A stretch of 64,000 nt of DNA, from positions 1 through 64,000 of the forward strand of contig JANBRJ010000074.1 of the NCBI GenBank assembly GCA_027577595.1. The letters are read 5' to 3'. A model generated the notes under the pieces. It was not told where the DNA came from, searched no databases, and saw nothing but the letters and a program-made list of their open reading frames with translations. Shown one piece after another: positions 1-9,751 of this stretch (position 1 is its first letter; each line of letters starts with the position of its first letter). The translations under genes were made by a program, and so were the position numbers. This DNA is from Coemansia sp. RSA 487 (taxonomy: Eukaryota; Kickxellomycota; Kickxellomycetes; Kickxellales; Kickxellaceae).

Positions 1-925
1 CGCTATCCTCAGCCTCGATCAGAGCCTGCAGCAAGTCGGCCGGCTTTTCATCCATTCTGCCTTCTGCTTCCAGTCTCCCCATTAGTCTTTTGCGTATAGC
101 AATCGATTCATGGGCCAAATCGCTTACCCTGGTGAAGTGGTGTTCCCATGGCCAGAACAGAGCCTTCGCAAGGAACGAAGGCAGAATTTGGAGCATTGCA
201 CGGACGCCAGTAAACCTGAATGATCTTTCAATCCAGCTAGTTGAGGCATCGTTGGCTCTCTCATCGTCTATGATTGTTCTACCAAACACCAATCGCGAAA
301 GCACACTAAACACTGCTGTCGTGATGTCGTTGCTGTAGTTTACCTCGACCTTTCCGGTTGTGCTTTGCTCAAGCAGGCTGTCCCACTTGCTCTTTATCGA
401 ATGGATGCCTTGGTCCATGATTATGTCCTGCATCTTGGAAAGATAGCGGTGCTGAAAGTACGGCAGCATTTGCCGGTGGCGGATATCAGCGTCCTTGTTG
501 TCCTGCATAGAGGTAGTAGTTTCGACGCCCGTTATTTTCAGAAGCTTGTACAAAGGTGACTTATTAATTGCTGGATTGCCAAATACAGTGCGAATGTCAT
601 CAGGATTGCTGATGTTGACGGAGTTTGGCATGCACATGTATATGTCACCATACTTGATAGTATCTTCACATTCGGTCTTTGTAGAGAGTCCGCGTATTTT
701 TCTCAAGTTAGTACGAAGCGAGGTGAGCTTTCCGAGCAGTGGGCCTGGGATCTTGCGCAGAGGCGAAAGATAGAGGGCATAGATGAATCGGTAAGCAACA
801 AGTGTGATAAAAAGGAAAAGCAGCGTAGGCGCAACTTTTGATGTGTCTATGGCAACGGAAAGCTGCTTGAGCGCGATAATGCATGCGCCAGGGTTTAGAA
901 TGTAGTGAAAGTATGTAGTGACCAT
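1..925 (-). CDS. Cytochrome P450, N-terminal part (cut by window edge)
   Basis: Reading leftwards from the ATG at 923-925, the frame stays open for 308 codons to the edge of the window. The product begins with a hydrophobic segment (about residues 32-52) that would anchor it in the ER membrane. A proline-rich hinge follows (SPLRKIPGPLLGKL), which is the classic P450 K(I/L)PGP linker. After it comes sequence typical of the P450 N-half: KYGDIYMCMPN, then ISNPDDIRTVFGN (the SNP-I beta strand), then a helix C-like HRQMLPYF where W/H-R marks heme propionate contact. The heme-binding Cys, the I helix and the ExxR motif would lie beyond the edge, so completeness and substrate cannot be judged. Long-chain or xenobiotic monooxygenation is the family role; the specific function is unknown. 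No intron is visible in this part. Confidence 0.85.
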   Translation of the reverse strand, partial: MVTTYFHYILNPGACIIALKQLSVAIDTSKVAPTLLFLFITLVAYRFIYALYLSPLRKIPGPLLGKLTSLRTNLRKIRGLSTKTECEDTIKYGDIYMCMPNSVNISNPDDIRTVFGNPAINKSPLYKLLKITGVETTTSMQDNKDADIRHRQMLPYFQHRYLSKMQDIIMDQGIHSIKSKWDSLLEQSTTGKVEVNYSNDITTAVFSVLSRLVFGRTIIDDERANDASTSWIERSFRFTGVRAMLQILPSFLAKALFWPWEHHFTRVSDLAHESIAIRKRLMGRLEAEGRMDEKPADLLQALIEAEDS

Positions 926-1626
926 TGTGGATGATTAAAAGCTGAAAAGATGTGTTAAACACGGGAATGTCCGGCTTTGCAGGCAAGCTTATCACACGCC
1001 CGTGCGCTGTGGTTTTATACTGGAGAATTAACACACTTTAAGCACATTCTCAGCTACAGCTTGGTTGATATGTGAGAAAAAACAGGAAAGCTATCAACAA
1101 ACAACGGAATGTTCATGGGGTTTATAAACAATGCGGCACAGCAATATTCAAAGCAACAAAGTGTAGCATGTGGTGAGGTTTTGAATGTGTCCTTACATGT
1201 AGGTCTTACTGTTGGGTTTTGCTTGCTTATATAACAATTGCGACTGTCACGATTTTTGCATGGTCATTCTAAAATAGTGGGAACTAACTTGACAAACAAT
1301 ACATAGAGCCACATGTTTTGGTAAGAATATTTTGGTGGTAGTTCCTTTATATAATTATCATCAGAAGATAAAAACCTTGTTGCTGGACAATACATAATGT
1401 TCATAGCACACAATCCAAAAGTAAAGTCGCTTGCTCTATAGTAACCTTTTCAGTACTGTGATATTGGCTGATTTCTGAGTAAAGAGCTTTTACAAAGTTT
1501 TTTTAGCAGTGTTTTGTAAATAACAGTGTGTACATCTTTTGGTGCTTCCCATTTGTAGAGTGTAGATATTTTAATTTCCTGGAACCCAACGTGCAATTTG
1601 GCTTGGAGTCTAATTTGGTTTACGAA
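926..1626. other. Intergenic: P450 promoter side and tRNA upstream region
   Basis: AT-rich spacer. It must contain the promoter of the leftward P450 gene; I see no convincing coding sequence. The reading frames here are short and lack codon bias. Confidence 0.6.
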
Positions 1627-1699
1627 GGTTCTATAGTGTAGCCGGTTATCACAGCGGATTCTGATTCCGCTAACCCGAGTTCGAATCTCGGTAGGACCT
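1627..1699 (+). tRNA. tRNA-Gln (anticodon CUG)
   Basis: A full cloverleaf can be folded. The 7-bp acceptor stem pairs GGTTCTA with TAGGACC (one G-T pair). The anticodon stem GCGGA/TCCGC encloses the loop TTCTGAT, giving anticodon CTG, which reads CAG (Gln). The T arm holds the B-box GAGTTCGAATCTC. There is no intron. A run of T's directly after the gene (from about 1699) is the RNA polymerase III terminator. Confidence 0.93.
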
Positions 1700-1708
1700 T
1701 TTTTTTAT
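1699..1708 (+). terminator. Pol III T-run terminator of tRNA-Gln
   Basis: An uninterrupted T tract immediately follows the tRNA acceptor stem, as expected for RNA polymerase III termination. Confidence 0.75.
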
Positions 1709-1942
1709 TTATTTTTCAAGAATTCTGTTGCTGATATATTTTTGTGTAAAACACAAGATAATCTTCATTTATTTGGCTTTTGCAGTTTGTTTCTTTTTCG
1801 TTCAATTGGGAGCAGCCTATTAGTATGATTTTATATAGTGGTCACTGCTTAGGAACAGTGGGCCTTGGATAGGCGCTTATAAATATCCTGAAAATTGCTG
1901 TTGCTAATTCTGTCCATGCTTACTGGTCGCTTTATCAGAGTG

Positions 1943-2321
1943 CTAGGGTTTCTCGTCAGGCATTGTTTCTAAGACATTGGTTTTCTCAAGCTTGGGAGTC
2001 AATTCGCAAACTGTGCTTTGTGTGAGGGAGCTGTTGTCGTGCACAGGAATATATTTTTCATTTTTCACATTGCTCAAACAGCTGTAGTTTCCACGACCAG
2101 AGCTGCTGTAACAGCTTTCATATCCACTTCCACAAACCATTGTTTTTAGCTAAACATAAACAAGATAAATAAGTTAATGCGTGTCTTTTCTTGGGCTGTA
2201 CCTGCCCAACAATGAAGACGTGGTGAATATTTCTGGATAAAAAGTTTTCAATTGTTAAGCGGAATTTTGGTAACTTTTCATGCTTGTTTGGATGAAAGAT
2301 AATTCCAGCTAACTGTTGCAT
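1943..2321 (-). CDS. Doubtful small two-exon gene, Cys/Ser-rich product
   Basis: Two short frames on the minus strand can be joined through a 52-nt GT-AG intron: exon 1 is 2321-2202 (starting MQQLAG, ending GQ) and exon 2 is 2149-1943 (running through MVCGSGYESC to the stop). Both exons are a whole number of codons (40 and 69), donor GTACAG and acceptor TTTAG fit, and the joined product would be 108 residues. Exon 2 is rich in Cys and Ser. There is no signal peptide, no domain I recognise and no clear codon bias, so chance reading frames in AT-rich DNA are a real alternative. Confidence 0.3.
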
Positions 2322-2604
2322 TTAAACAATGATCTTGCTAGTAAAAATATCAACAGTCTAGCAGACCTTTCCTTCATGCTAAAAAACTGCTGTAGCTCAT
2401 CTTTTAATTCCAGCCACCTTTACTGGTAACCCGGTTCCTCGAACAAGTTTATTAGAATGTCATGATTAAATTCGTAAAGATGATCCAGGTCAATACGGTT
2501 GGCTAAGGATCCAAATATTTGCTAGACTTTGAAACCAGGTTTCATCATAAGCGGTATTTAGAAAGTAGCTAAAAAATAACGTGAGCTTTTTCAATAAAAA
2601 ATGT

Positions 2605-3210
2605 TTACAACAGAGAAAGGGCATAACCAGCTGTTGCGCCTGCGGTAAGCACAGATGCCAGCAGAGACGCACTGATACGTGAGGCACCGCTAGATGAACC
2701 TGCGTCTTCCCCAGAGTTACCACCTTTGGACTCTGGCTCGCTAACTGAATCCAGTGCACTCGAAGCAATATCATTGCTTTCGTCCTGAGCATTGCCAGAT
2801 GACGACTGAGCATCATCCGACTGCTCAGCACCGTCGCTAGCATCGCTTGAGCTATCACTGTTGTCATTACCATTGCCATCAGCAGAGGAGGTAGAATTGC
2901 TGGAAGATGACGAAGACGATCCATCGCCACACAGAGGTTTAAAGATCTCAGAATACCCCGTGTATACGTAGTAGTCAAGGATGTAGCAATTGTCTTGCGT
3001 CATATCCCAAATATCGGTTCCATACAGCTTTTGTCCCTTTGACTGGCACTTAACTTCGATATCCATGCCCATAGTATATGTGCGAACACGCTGAGTTTCG
3101 GTTGAAGGGCCCTCACGACAATTGACAATGTTCGTGTTGTAGATATTGTAGGCGGAGACGGAGGTGGCCAAAAGTAGCGCCGAAGCTGCTGTGATAGTGA
3201 GCTTGACCAT
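2605..3210 (-). CDS. Secreted GPI-anchored SH3b-like surface protein
   Basis: 201 residues from the ATG at 3208-3210. An in-frame start further upstream is rejected because only this ATG puts a signal peptide (MVKLTITAASALLLATSVSA) at the N-terminus. Residues about 28-95 form a small Cys-containing domain with the pattern NCREGPST...V..YTMG..IEVKCQSKG...YGTDIWDMTQDNCYILDYYV.TG. This resembles the bacterial-type SH3 (SH3b) domains attached to cell-wall proteins and NlpC/P60-like proteins in early fungi. A Ser/Asp/Gly-rich, probably O-glycosylated stalk follows, then a C-terminal hydrophobic tail (ISASLLASVLTAGATAGYALSLL) after a small-residue site, typical of GPI attachment. Role inferred: wall-associated surface protein. 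No enzyme domain is present. Confidence 0.75.
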   Translation of the reverse strand: MVKLTITAASALLLATSVSAYNIYNTNIVNCREGPSTETQRVRTYTMGMDIEVKCQSKGQKLYGTDIWDMTQDNCYILDYYVYTGYSEIFKPLCGDGSSSSSSSNSTSSADGNGNDNSDSSSDASDGAEQSDDAQSSSGNAQDESNDIASSALDSVSEPESKGGNSGEDAGSSSGASRISASLLASVLTAGATAGYALSLL

Positions 3211-4601
3211 TGTTATAATTAGGCGTGAATAGGAAAAAGAAAAATTAGAGGAAGATAGTGAGGATGAAAAAAGAATGAGAGATTCTGGAAGAAATAGCAA
3301 AGGAAAGAAGGAAAATAGACGTTAAAAATGATAGCAAGACACAAAAAAGGAGCAAATGGAAAGTTCTCTGCTTGCTACGAATTAGCACGAAGTTTTTTTT
3401 TTTGCAGCAAGTGATGTGCTTGATGTTGGTATTTTTTGTCTCTGCGTCAGTTTTGCCATACACGTAAATAAACACTTACCACAAAAAGAAGCAATGTAAA
3501 TCCTTCAAGGGATGTCAGCAAAATGCAGCATGTAAAAATAAGAGCCTGTTGCTTCATGCGCTTGCTTTGAATATCACTCAATCCGCAGTGTGCAGAAAAA
3601 TCAAGGCCAGTCTGCTTGAACGGAAGAAAAAGCAACAACGCATATGGTCTGTTTGTATGAAAAATTCCCCCAGAACTGTTGTTCACTTGGTATTTACAGT
3701 CTGCATTTTTATTTGATTGAAGCGGACGATTTTAAGGTTTCTTCTCAGAGCCTTCCATCTACACTTGTGAGCGTGATTAAATTTGGATTAACCGATCAAT
3801 GATGCCTTACAAACGTTGCAGTTGGCACTACAACAGCAACAACGCACAAACATTTATAACAAAGCTAGTGGAGTGCTTACTTTTGCAAATGCAAATTTCG
3901 TCTCCATTCTGTCCTGTTAAAGGATAGATAAGCGTGCACACAGGTGATGTAAATATGGCTTGGACAAAAAAGTTCCTTCTCTTCAATTTTCTGGACAAAA
4001 GAAGGACCCTTTCCTTTTTTTTTTGTCCAAGACAGGAACAATATTTTTCACTTTCTCAGTTATGTATAATGGATCCAAACGAACATCCAATACTATATGT
4101 GTAAGAATTTTTCATGTCAATTGTTTGGCTTTTTTTGCTCTGTTTTGTTTGCTTTTGTTTTGTGATACATCGTCATTTTGCTCAGCCTGATTTGTCGCAA
4201 GACAATAGTAAAGGTGGCTGAACAAATTGTTAAAAGAAAAGATAGTGTCCACACGAAGAATGATCCATTAAAGTTGAGTCCCTACAATATCCTGGTTTTG
4301 GTATATGCAGGCATTCATAAATCTGATGAGAACAAAATGACAAAGGGAGGAGTAAGGACGCCGCTATTTAGATGTAGTGTGAGCATGGACTTGATAGCAC
4401 TTGTTGTTCTATTTGGTATAGCCAGGCTTTTTTATTTATTTTTTTGCTAGTATTTGGCACCAAAAATACCAAAGCGGTCAAGAGTTTGGAAAGGTTTCTC
4501 TTTCTCTCAATACAGAGCGTATATTTCTTTGAATAATTTTTATTTAGTTGATATACAGTATTATTTTATAATAGCATATAGCGCGGAAGGAAGAAACGGA
4601 A
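3211..4601. other. Intergenic between divergent genes; one long hairpin
   Basis: About 1.4 kb separating the leftward SH3b gene from the rightward transporter pair. It holds a perfect inverted repeat at 3959-4031 (listed separately). I see no convincing gene. Confidence 0.6.
3959..4031. repeat. Perfect 13-bp inverted repeat with A/T-rich core
   Basis: CTTGGACAAAAAA at the left end is matched by TTTTTTGTCCAAG at the right end, enclosing about 47 nt. The inside repeats part of the arm (GGACAAAAGAAGGACC). It could be a tiny non-autonomous transposon remnant, a cruciform-forming site or an accidental A/T-rich palindrome; no target-site duplication is obvious. Confidence 0.55.
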
Positions 4602-6305
4602 ATGGCGGCTAGTAATAACGAGGACAAAAGTGCAGAAACAAGTAATGCAAACAGCACACACGAAGAAGAGATCGTCGAAGAAACGCGAAGCAAGGCCGAG
4701 GAAACGGGGAAGGCAGGTGAAGCGGCCAGCGTCAGCGCAAGCAGCAGCACAGGGAGCCAAAGTTACAACAAGGAGACGATTTCCAAAACGCGGCTATACA
4801 TAATCCTCGTCGGCCTCAGTCTTTTATACTTTGTGTCAGCGCTAGAAACAACGATTCTTGCAACAGTGTACATTGACATTTCGAACGAGTACAAGAACCT
4901 GTCGAATGGGATCTGGATCATCACTAGCTACCTTCTGTCGAACACGGCGGTGCAGCCGCTGTACGGCAAACTCAGCGACATTTTGGGGCGGTTCTGGGGA
5001 ATTGCCACGGCAACCGGGATCTTCTGCATCGGGTCGATTCTGTGCGCGGTGTCGAATTCGCTGGGAATGCTGATAGCAAGCAGGGCGATCCAGGGCATTG
5101 GCGGCGGCGGGCTGATGACGATGGTCAGCATTGTGCTGAGCGATGTGACGACAGAGCGCGACCGCGGCAAGTACACGGGGATTCTTGCGTCGACATGGGG
5201 CATTGCGTCGGCGGTGGGGCCGGTGATGGGCGGCGCCATAGTCGAGAACGCCAGCTGGCGCATCATCTTCTGGATCAACCTCCCGGTCAGCGTGCCTCCG
5301 CTGGTGATGCTGTTCCTGTCGCTGAACGTGCCAAAGCCGGCAGGCACGGCAAAGGAGAAGTTCCGGCGCATGGACATCCTCGGCTCCGCTGTGTTCCAGG
5401 CCTTCATCATCCCGCTCATCATTGCGTTTGCGTGGGGCGGACAAGGGTTCAATTGGGTGTCGGGAAGAGTGCTGGGCACAATAGGCGCCAGCGCTGCCGT
5501 CGGCATATTGTTCCTGTGGATTGAATGGAAGGTGGCAAAGGAGCCGATAGTGTCGCTGCGCCTGTTCCGCAAGCGCAACGTCACAGCGTCGGCGCTGGGC
5601 AGTCTGTGCATGGGCGCGTGCATTTACGCGCCCATGATGTTCATCCCGCAGTGGGAGCTCTCTGTCAAGCGTGCCAGCGAGATCTCCAGCGGCCTGCATC
5701 TGCTGCCGCTTGTGCTGGGCATGGTTATCACCGCCACCTTTTCGGGCATCTACATTGCGCGCATGGGGCGGTATCTGGAGCTGATCTGGGCCTGCGGCAT
5801 CCTGATCGCCACAGGCAACTCGCTGCTCCTTTTACTGGACCAGAACAGCGGCAACGGCATGCGTCTGGGCTTCCTTCTTATCACGGGACTGGGGCTGGGG
5901 CTTGGCGTGCAAACGATGATTATAGCGGCGCAGTGTGCGGTGACGGGGCTGGAGATGGCCGCCACCACGACGCTGGTTATCTTCACGCGCACGCTGGGCG
6001 GCATCCTAAGCCTGTCGATTCTATCGTCGGTCTTCAACAACAGGCTGCGCACAGAGGCCGCCAAGCTGGTTCTGAAGTATCCGCAGTACGCACAGATCAT
6101 CCACGACTCCCTGGACGACCAGTCCATCCTGGGCAAAAACAAGGACCTGCCGCCTGATGTGCGCCAGGGCATGGTCGATATGTTTCAGGACGCCCTCAAC
6201 AAGGTCTTTCTTGCGCTGACGCCCTTCTCGGGCTTGCTGGTTCTGTCGACGCTGCTCTTCACGCAGGTCAAGCTCAACAGGCGCAGGAAAAAGACCATCA
6301 AGTAA
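4602..6305 (+). CDS. MFS drug:H+ antiporter, DHA2 family (copy 1)
   Basis: 567 residues with a charged, Ser/Glu-rich cytosolic N-terminus (1-60) followed by about 14 hydrophobic segments, the topology of DHA2 (14-spanner) exporters. Motif A is GKLSDILGR (122-130). The family motif in the first helix appears as SALETTILATVYIDI, with Glu at the usual Asp position. The ASRAIQGIGGGG and STWGIASAVGPVMGG stretches are motif B- and C-like antiporter signatures. Expected role: proton-driven efflux of organic compounds or basic amino acids at the plasma or vacuolar membrane. It stands head-to-tail with a paralogue that ends in the same kind of basic tail (LNRRRKKTIK here, LNSRRKQTIK there), so the pair is a tandem duplication. 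Substrate unknown. Confidence 0.9.
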   Translation: MAASNNEDKSAETSNANSTHEEEIVEETRSKAEETGKAGEAASVSASSSTGSQSYNKETISKTRLYIILVGLSLLYFVSALETTILATVYIDISNEYKNLSNGIWIITSYLLSNTAVQPLYGKLSDILGRFWGIATATGIFCIGSILCAVSNSLGMLIASRAIQGIGGGGLMTMVSIVLSDVTTERDRGKYTGILASTWGIASAVGPVMGGAIVENASWRIIFWINLPVSVPPLVMLFLSLNVPKPAGTAKEKFRRMDILGSAVFQAFIIPLIIAFAWGGQGFNWVSGRVLGTIGASAAVGILFLWIEWKVAKEPIVSLRLFRKRNVTASALGSLCMGACIYAPMMFIPQWELSVKRASEISSGLHLLPLVLGMVITATFSGIYIARMGRYLELIWACGILIATGNSLLLLLDQNSGNGMRLGFLLITGLGLGLGVQTMIIAAQCAVTGLEMAATTTLVIFTRTLGGILSLSILSSVFNNRLRTEAAKLVLKYPQYAQIIHDSLDDQSILGKNKDLPPDVRQGMVDMFQDALNKVFLALTPFSGLLVLSTLLFTQVKLNRRRKKTIK

Positions 6306-6684
6306 ACCCCTCTGTCTATTCTTCACCATCATCATAGTTGGCGTATATGCCGCTCTATATTGGATAAATGCACGCCATCAATTGAACAGCCCCCTCCTGC
6401 AAAACGAAAGATCAGTTGCACAGTAGCGCACATATATATGGCACCAGTGCTAGGAAACGTAATGTTTCTTTTTTTTTTTTTTTTTGGCAAGTGATCCTGG
6501 AGTATATGCGTGGTCATAAGTGGTGCTAGTAAACCACACTTTTACACTTTATATTTCCATTAGCAGACATTTCGCAACTATCAAAAATATCCTCTACTTT
6601 GATTTCTTCTTTCTAGTACTTTTTATTAGCAACATCATGTACTTTATGCTGGAATAGACTAAATAACAAAACCTAACAAACAAA
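6306..6684. other. Intergenic between the two exporter genes
   Basis: 379 nt with a T17 run (about 6469-6485) and AT-rich sequence. It should contain the terminator of copy 1 and the promoter of copy 2. No gene seen. Confidence 0.6.
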
Positions 6685-8469
6685 ATGGGGCTGCTGTCCA
6701 CCACAGAAAAGGACATTATATACGACTCTAGCAGCGACAGCTCCTTGAACACAAGCGTGCCAACAAAAGCCAGCAGGCCGTTTGCGCGCATAATTAAAAA
6801 GAACGGCGTAGAAATAGCCGAACACAAGGAGGACAACACACTTATCATTGGCAACAGTGATAATGAGACACAGCAGAGCGTGTACACTTGCACGAGCAGA
6901 CTGGAGACCGAAGAGCAGGAGCAAGAGGAAGCCGCGCCCAAGCTGATGCGGGGCAAGCGTCTGTATCTGGCGCTTGCAGGGCTCGATGCACTGCTGTTCA
7001 TTGCTGCGCTTGACCTGACAATCATTGCAACCGTGTACGTTGAAATCGCCAACAGCTTCAATGCGCTGACGCGTGCCGAGTGGACAATAACGTCGTATAT
7101 GTTGGCGGCAACCGCCATCCAGCCCATCTACGGCAAGTTCAGCGACATCCTTGGCCGCGCCGAAGCCATCGTCGTCTCGGTCCTGCTGTTTGTGGTGGGC
7201 TCTGTGCTCTGCGCGGTGTCCAAGTCCATGGAGATGCTGATTGCCAGCCGCGCCGTGCAGGGGCTGGGCGGCGGAGGCATCATGAGCCTGATTTTTGTGG
7301 TGATAGCCGATGTGCTAAGCGAGCGCGAGCGCGGCAAATACATCGGCATCTTCACGTGCACATGGGGGCTGGCGTCAGCTGTGGCGCCGGTCCTTGGCGG
7401 TCTGATCGTGCAGCGGTCCGACTGGCGCGTGATCTTCTGGATCAATCTCCCGTTCTGTGCAATCGCACTGGTGCTGGTGCTGCTGTTCATGCGCCTGCCG
7501 CGGCCCGCCGGGTCGATCCGCGAGAAGGCACGCAGGATCGACGCAGTGGGCGCGCTTCTGTTCATCGCAGGCACAACGCCGATGCTGCTGGGCCTCTCGT
7601 GGGGCGGGCGTGAGCACACATGGACGTCGCCGCTGGTGCTCGGGTGCCTCGTAGGTGGCGCGCTGATGCTGGGGGTCTTTATGGTCATCGAGTGGAAGAT
7701 CCCGTGCGAGCCCATCATCCCCTCGCACCTGCTTGCCAAGCGCAATGTCGCATTGTCTGCACTGGGCCACCTGTTCTTTGGAGCCGCTGGGTACGGTCCC
7801 ATCGTGTTCGTACCACAGTGGGCGCTGCTTGTGCGCGGCGCCAGTGCGATCTCTGCAGGCATGCAGCTGCTGCCGTTCACTGCTGGGTCGGTGGTGACGT
7901 CGGTGGCTGGCGGGTTCGTGATGACGCGCACCGGCAGGTACCGGCGGCTAATCGTGGTCGGCACTGTCCTGCTGTGCACAGGAAACGGGCTGCTGATTCT
8001 CCTGGACCAGCACACATCCACAAAGCTGCAAGCGGGCGTCCTGTTCCTGTGCGGGCTCGGCGCGGGCGCCTCGATCCAGCCCATCATGATGGCTGCGCAG
8101 GCCGCCGTCGAGGGCCATGACATGGCTGCCGCCACCACGCTGTGCGCGTTTCTACGCTCGCTGGGTGGGATCCTGTGTGTGGCCATTCTGAGCTCCATCA
8201 TGCACAGCGTCATCCGACAGGGCCTCACGCGCGTTGCCCTGGCCGATCCACGGACTATCTTTACTATTGTACGCATTGCAGAGAACCAGTCGTTCATATA
8301 TTCGCCCTCTGTGCCTGACGGCCTGCGCACCACCGTCGTCTCCATCTACGCCAAGGCCACGCGTCTCTCCTTCTTTGCGCTGCTGCCGTTCTCGGTCCTT
8401 CTGGTGTTCTTCTCCCTTGGCTACAAGCACATTGAACTCAACAGCCGCCGCAAGCAGACCATCAAATGA
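6685..8469 (+). CDS. MFS drug:H+ antiporter, DHA2 family (copy 2)
   Basis: 594 residues, paralogous to the gene just upstream and in the same orientation. The charged N-terminal tail is longer (about 90 residues). Motif A is GKFSDILGR (150-158). The first-helix motif is AALDLTIIATVYVEI, with the canonical Asp (D110) where copy 1 has Glu. Motif C-like sequence TWGLASAVAPVLGG and the WRVIFWINLP loop are conserved. The C-terminal basic tail matches copy 1. Export of small organic molecules by proton antiport is the family function; divergence in the tails and in the first-helix acidic residue suggests the copies have specialised. Confidence 0.9.
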   Translation: MGLLSTTEKDIIYDSSSDSSLNTSVPTKASRPFARIIKKNGVEIAEHKEDNTLIIGNSDNETQQSVYTCTSRLETEEQEQEEAAPKLMRGKRLYLALAGLDALLFIAALDLTIIATVYVEIANSFNALTRAEWTITSYMLAATAIQPIYGKFSDILGRAEAIVVSVLLFVVGSVLCAVSKSMEMLIASRAVQGLGGGGIMSLIFVVIADVLSERERGKYIGIFTCTWGLASAVAPVLGGLIVQRSDWRVIFWINLPFCAIALVLVLLFMRLPRPAGSIREKARRIDAVGALLFIAGTTPMLLGLSWGGREHTWTSPLVLGCLVGGALMLGVFMVIEWKIPCEPIIPSHLLAKRNVALSALGHLFFGAAGYGPIVFVPQWALLVRGASAISAGMQLLPFTAGSVVTSVAGGFVMTRTGRYRRLIVVGTVLLCTGNGLLILLDQHTSTKLQAGVLFLCGLGAGASIQPIMMAAQAAVEGHDMAAATTLCAFLRSLGGILCVAILSSIMHSVIRQGLTRVALADPRTIFTIVRIAENQSFIYSPSVPDGLRTTVVSIYAKATRLSFFALLPFSVLLVFFSLGYKHIELNSRRKQTIK

Positions 8470-8668
8470 GGTTGATCAAGTGTTTCAGGGCTTCAGAGAT
8501 TGGAGTCGCCGTTCTGACCTTTAATATCCCCCCCTTTTTTTTCTTGGTGATCAATCTATGTTTTCTCTTTTTGTGTTTTATATATATATTTTTTCCTTTT
8601 TCATAGACTTTCTAAATTCTCTACTTATTCATTTTTCTTGCTTTGCAATTTATCTTGATCTCTTTGAA

Positions 8669-9712
8669 ATGACATTGGTTGCATTGCGGGTCGTAGGCAG
8701 ACTCGCTTGTAGACACGGCCTGCCTTTAAAGCAGAACCCTGAAGCCATCCAGCTGTTGCTCAACCATCGATATCTCAGAGCTGATAAGACTAAACAGATA
8801 TTACCACGGGTTGATCGAGATGCCCATCGACCATTTTCTACACAAACAACCTTATGCGAGCAGCAAGACAAGGATGGAAGAACGCCCGGCAGCAGTAGCA
8901 GCAGCAGCAGCAGCAGCAGCAGAGAAACTAAGGATAACAAGGACACCGAGGACGAGTGGAACAGGTCTGTCAAAGAAGCCGTCGAAAAGGCAAAACACGA
9001 AATAGAAAAAGAATCGAAGAGTGCCAAGGAGAACCTCAAGAAAGAAAACAAAGACAAGGAGGAAGACTACCTGACGACTCTAGGCAAAGTAATGATGGAG
9101 CTGCCCACACAACTTGAAAACTTCTTTGAAAGCGGATTGACCAGCAGTATCTACTCGGACAAGGTGATTTTTTCGGAGCCTACGCACTCGGGAGTGAATA
9201 TCTCTGGCAAGAATCAGTATATCGGGGTATCCAAGGTGCTTAGAATCGCAATGAACACGTACTTTTTACATCCGTCATTGACCATCGTTAGTATGCGCCA
9301 GATCCCGATTACAGGAGACGACTGCTCGGGTGATTCTCCAGATGGAGGGCAGTTAGATAAAGATAAGCAATTGGAGATCCCTAATAACAAGTCATATGAC
9401 GTGTTTGTACGATGGGTCTTTGAGGGCTTGCCCAGACATACAGAGATCATTGGCGGCCACGAATCCAGATACGAAGGGGAGTTCAGGTACCGTGTGGATC
9501 CGAAATCAGGCCTCATCGCTTTGCACGAGGTCACTTCGATACACCCGACTCCGCCCACGGCGTTCCTTGCTAAAACCGGTCTGGCTCGATGGGCCGGCTG
9601 GCTCTCTCCCCGCGGATCTCTGTCTCTAAGCAAAGAGGCACGGTTGTTCACAAGTCGCTGTACATCTCACATTGCTCGTTGCACATCTCCACTGCAACAA
9701 AAGAAAAAGTGA
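8669..9712 (+). CDS. Mitochondrial NTF2-like (DUF2358-type) protein
   Basis: 347 residues from ATG 8669; an upstream in-frame ATG would add an implausible hydrophobic leader read from the T-rich 5' region. Residues 1-58 are basic, without acidic residues at first, and end in RPFSTQ, a good mitochondrial presequence. A Ser run encoded by AGC repeats and a long charged coiled-coil-like stretch (KEAVEKAKHEIEKESKSAKENLKKENK) follow. The C-half (about 150-320) has the shape of an NTF2-like fold: YSDKVIFSEP, YIGVSKVLRIAMN, VFVRWVFEGLP, YEGEFRYRVDPKSGLIALHEV. This resembles the DUF2358 group of organellar proteins. Function unknown. It converges with the acyltransferase gene, only 39 nt apart. Confidence 0.65.
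   Translation: MTLVALRVVGRLACRHGLPLKQNPEAIQLLLNHRYLRADKTKQILPRVDRDAHRPFSTQTTLCEQQDKDGRTPGSSSSSSSSSSRETKDNKDTEDEWNRSVKEAVEKAKHEIEKESKSAKENLKKENKDKEEDYLTTLGKVMMELPTQLENFFESGLTSSIYSDKVIFSEPTHSGVNISGKNQYIGVSKVLRIAMNTYFLHPSLTIVSMRQIPITGDDCSGDSPDGGQLDKDKQLEIPNNKSYDVFVRWVFEGLPRHTEIIGGHESRYEGEFRYRVDPKSGLIALHEVTSIHPTPPTAFLAKTGLARWAGWLSPRGSLSLSKEARLFTSRCTSHIARCTSPLQQKKK
8889..8925 (+). repeat. AGC trinucleotide run coding poly-Ser
   Basis: Near-perfect AGC microsatellite inside the NTF2-like gene, encoding about ten serines between the presequence and the coiled coil. It is likely to vary in length between strains. Confidence 0.85.
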
Positions 9713-9751
9713 AAATAGTTAAAACCAAAATGTTTATTAAGCTCAGTCAGA

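Noticed and set aside
7128-8345. 405-codon open frame on the minus strand inside exporter copy 2
   Set aside because: It lies wholly antisense to a well-supported MFS gene. Long antisense frames here follow from GC-rich third positions; similar shadows occur in TUF1 (18146-19231), ERG1 and the ARM/BTB gene.
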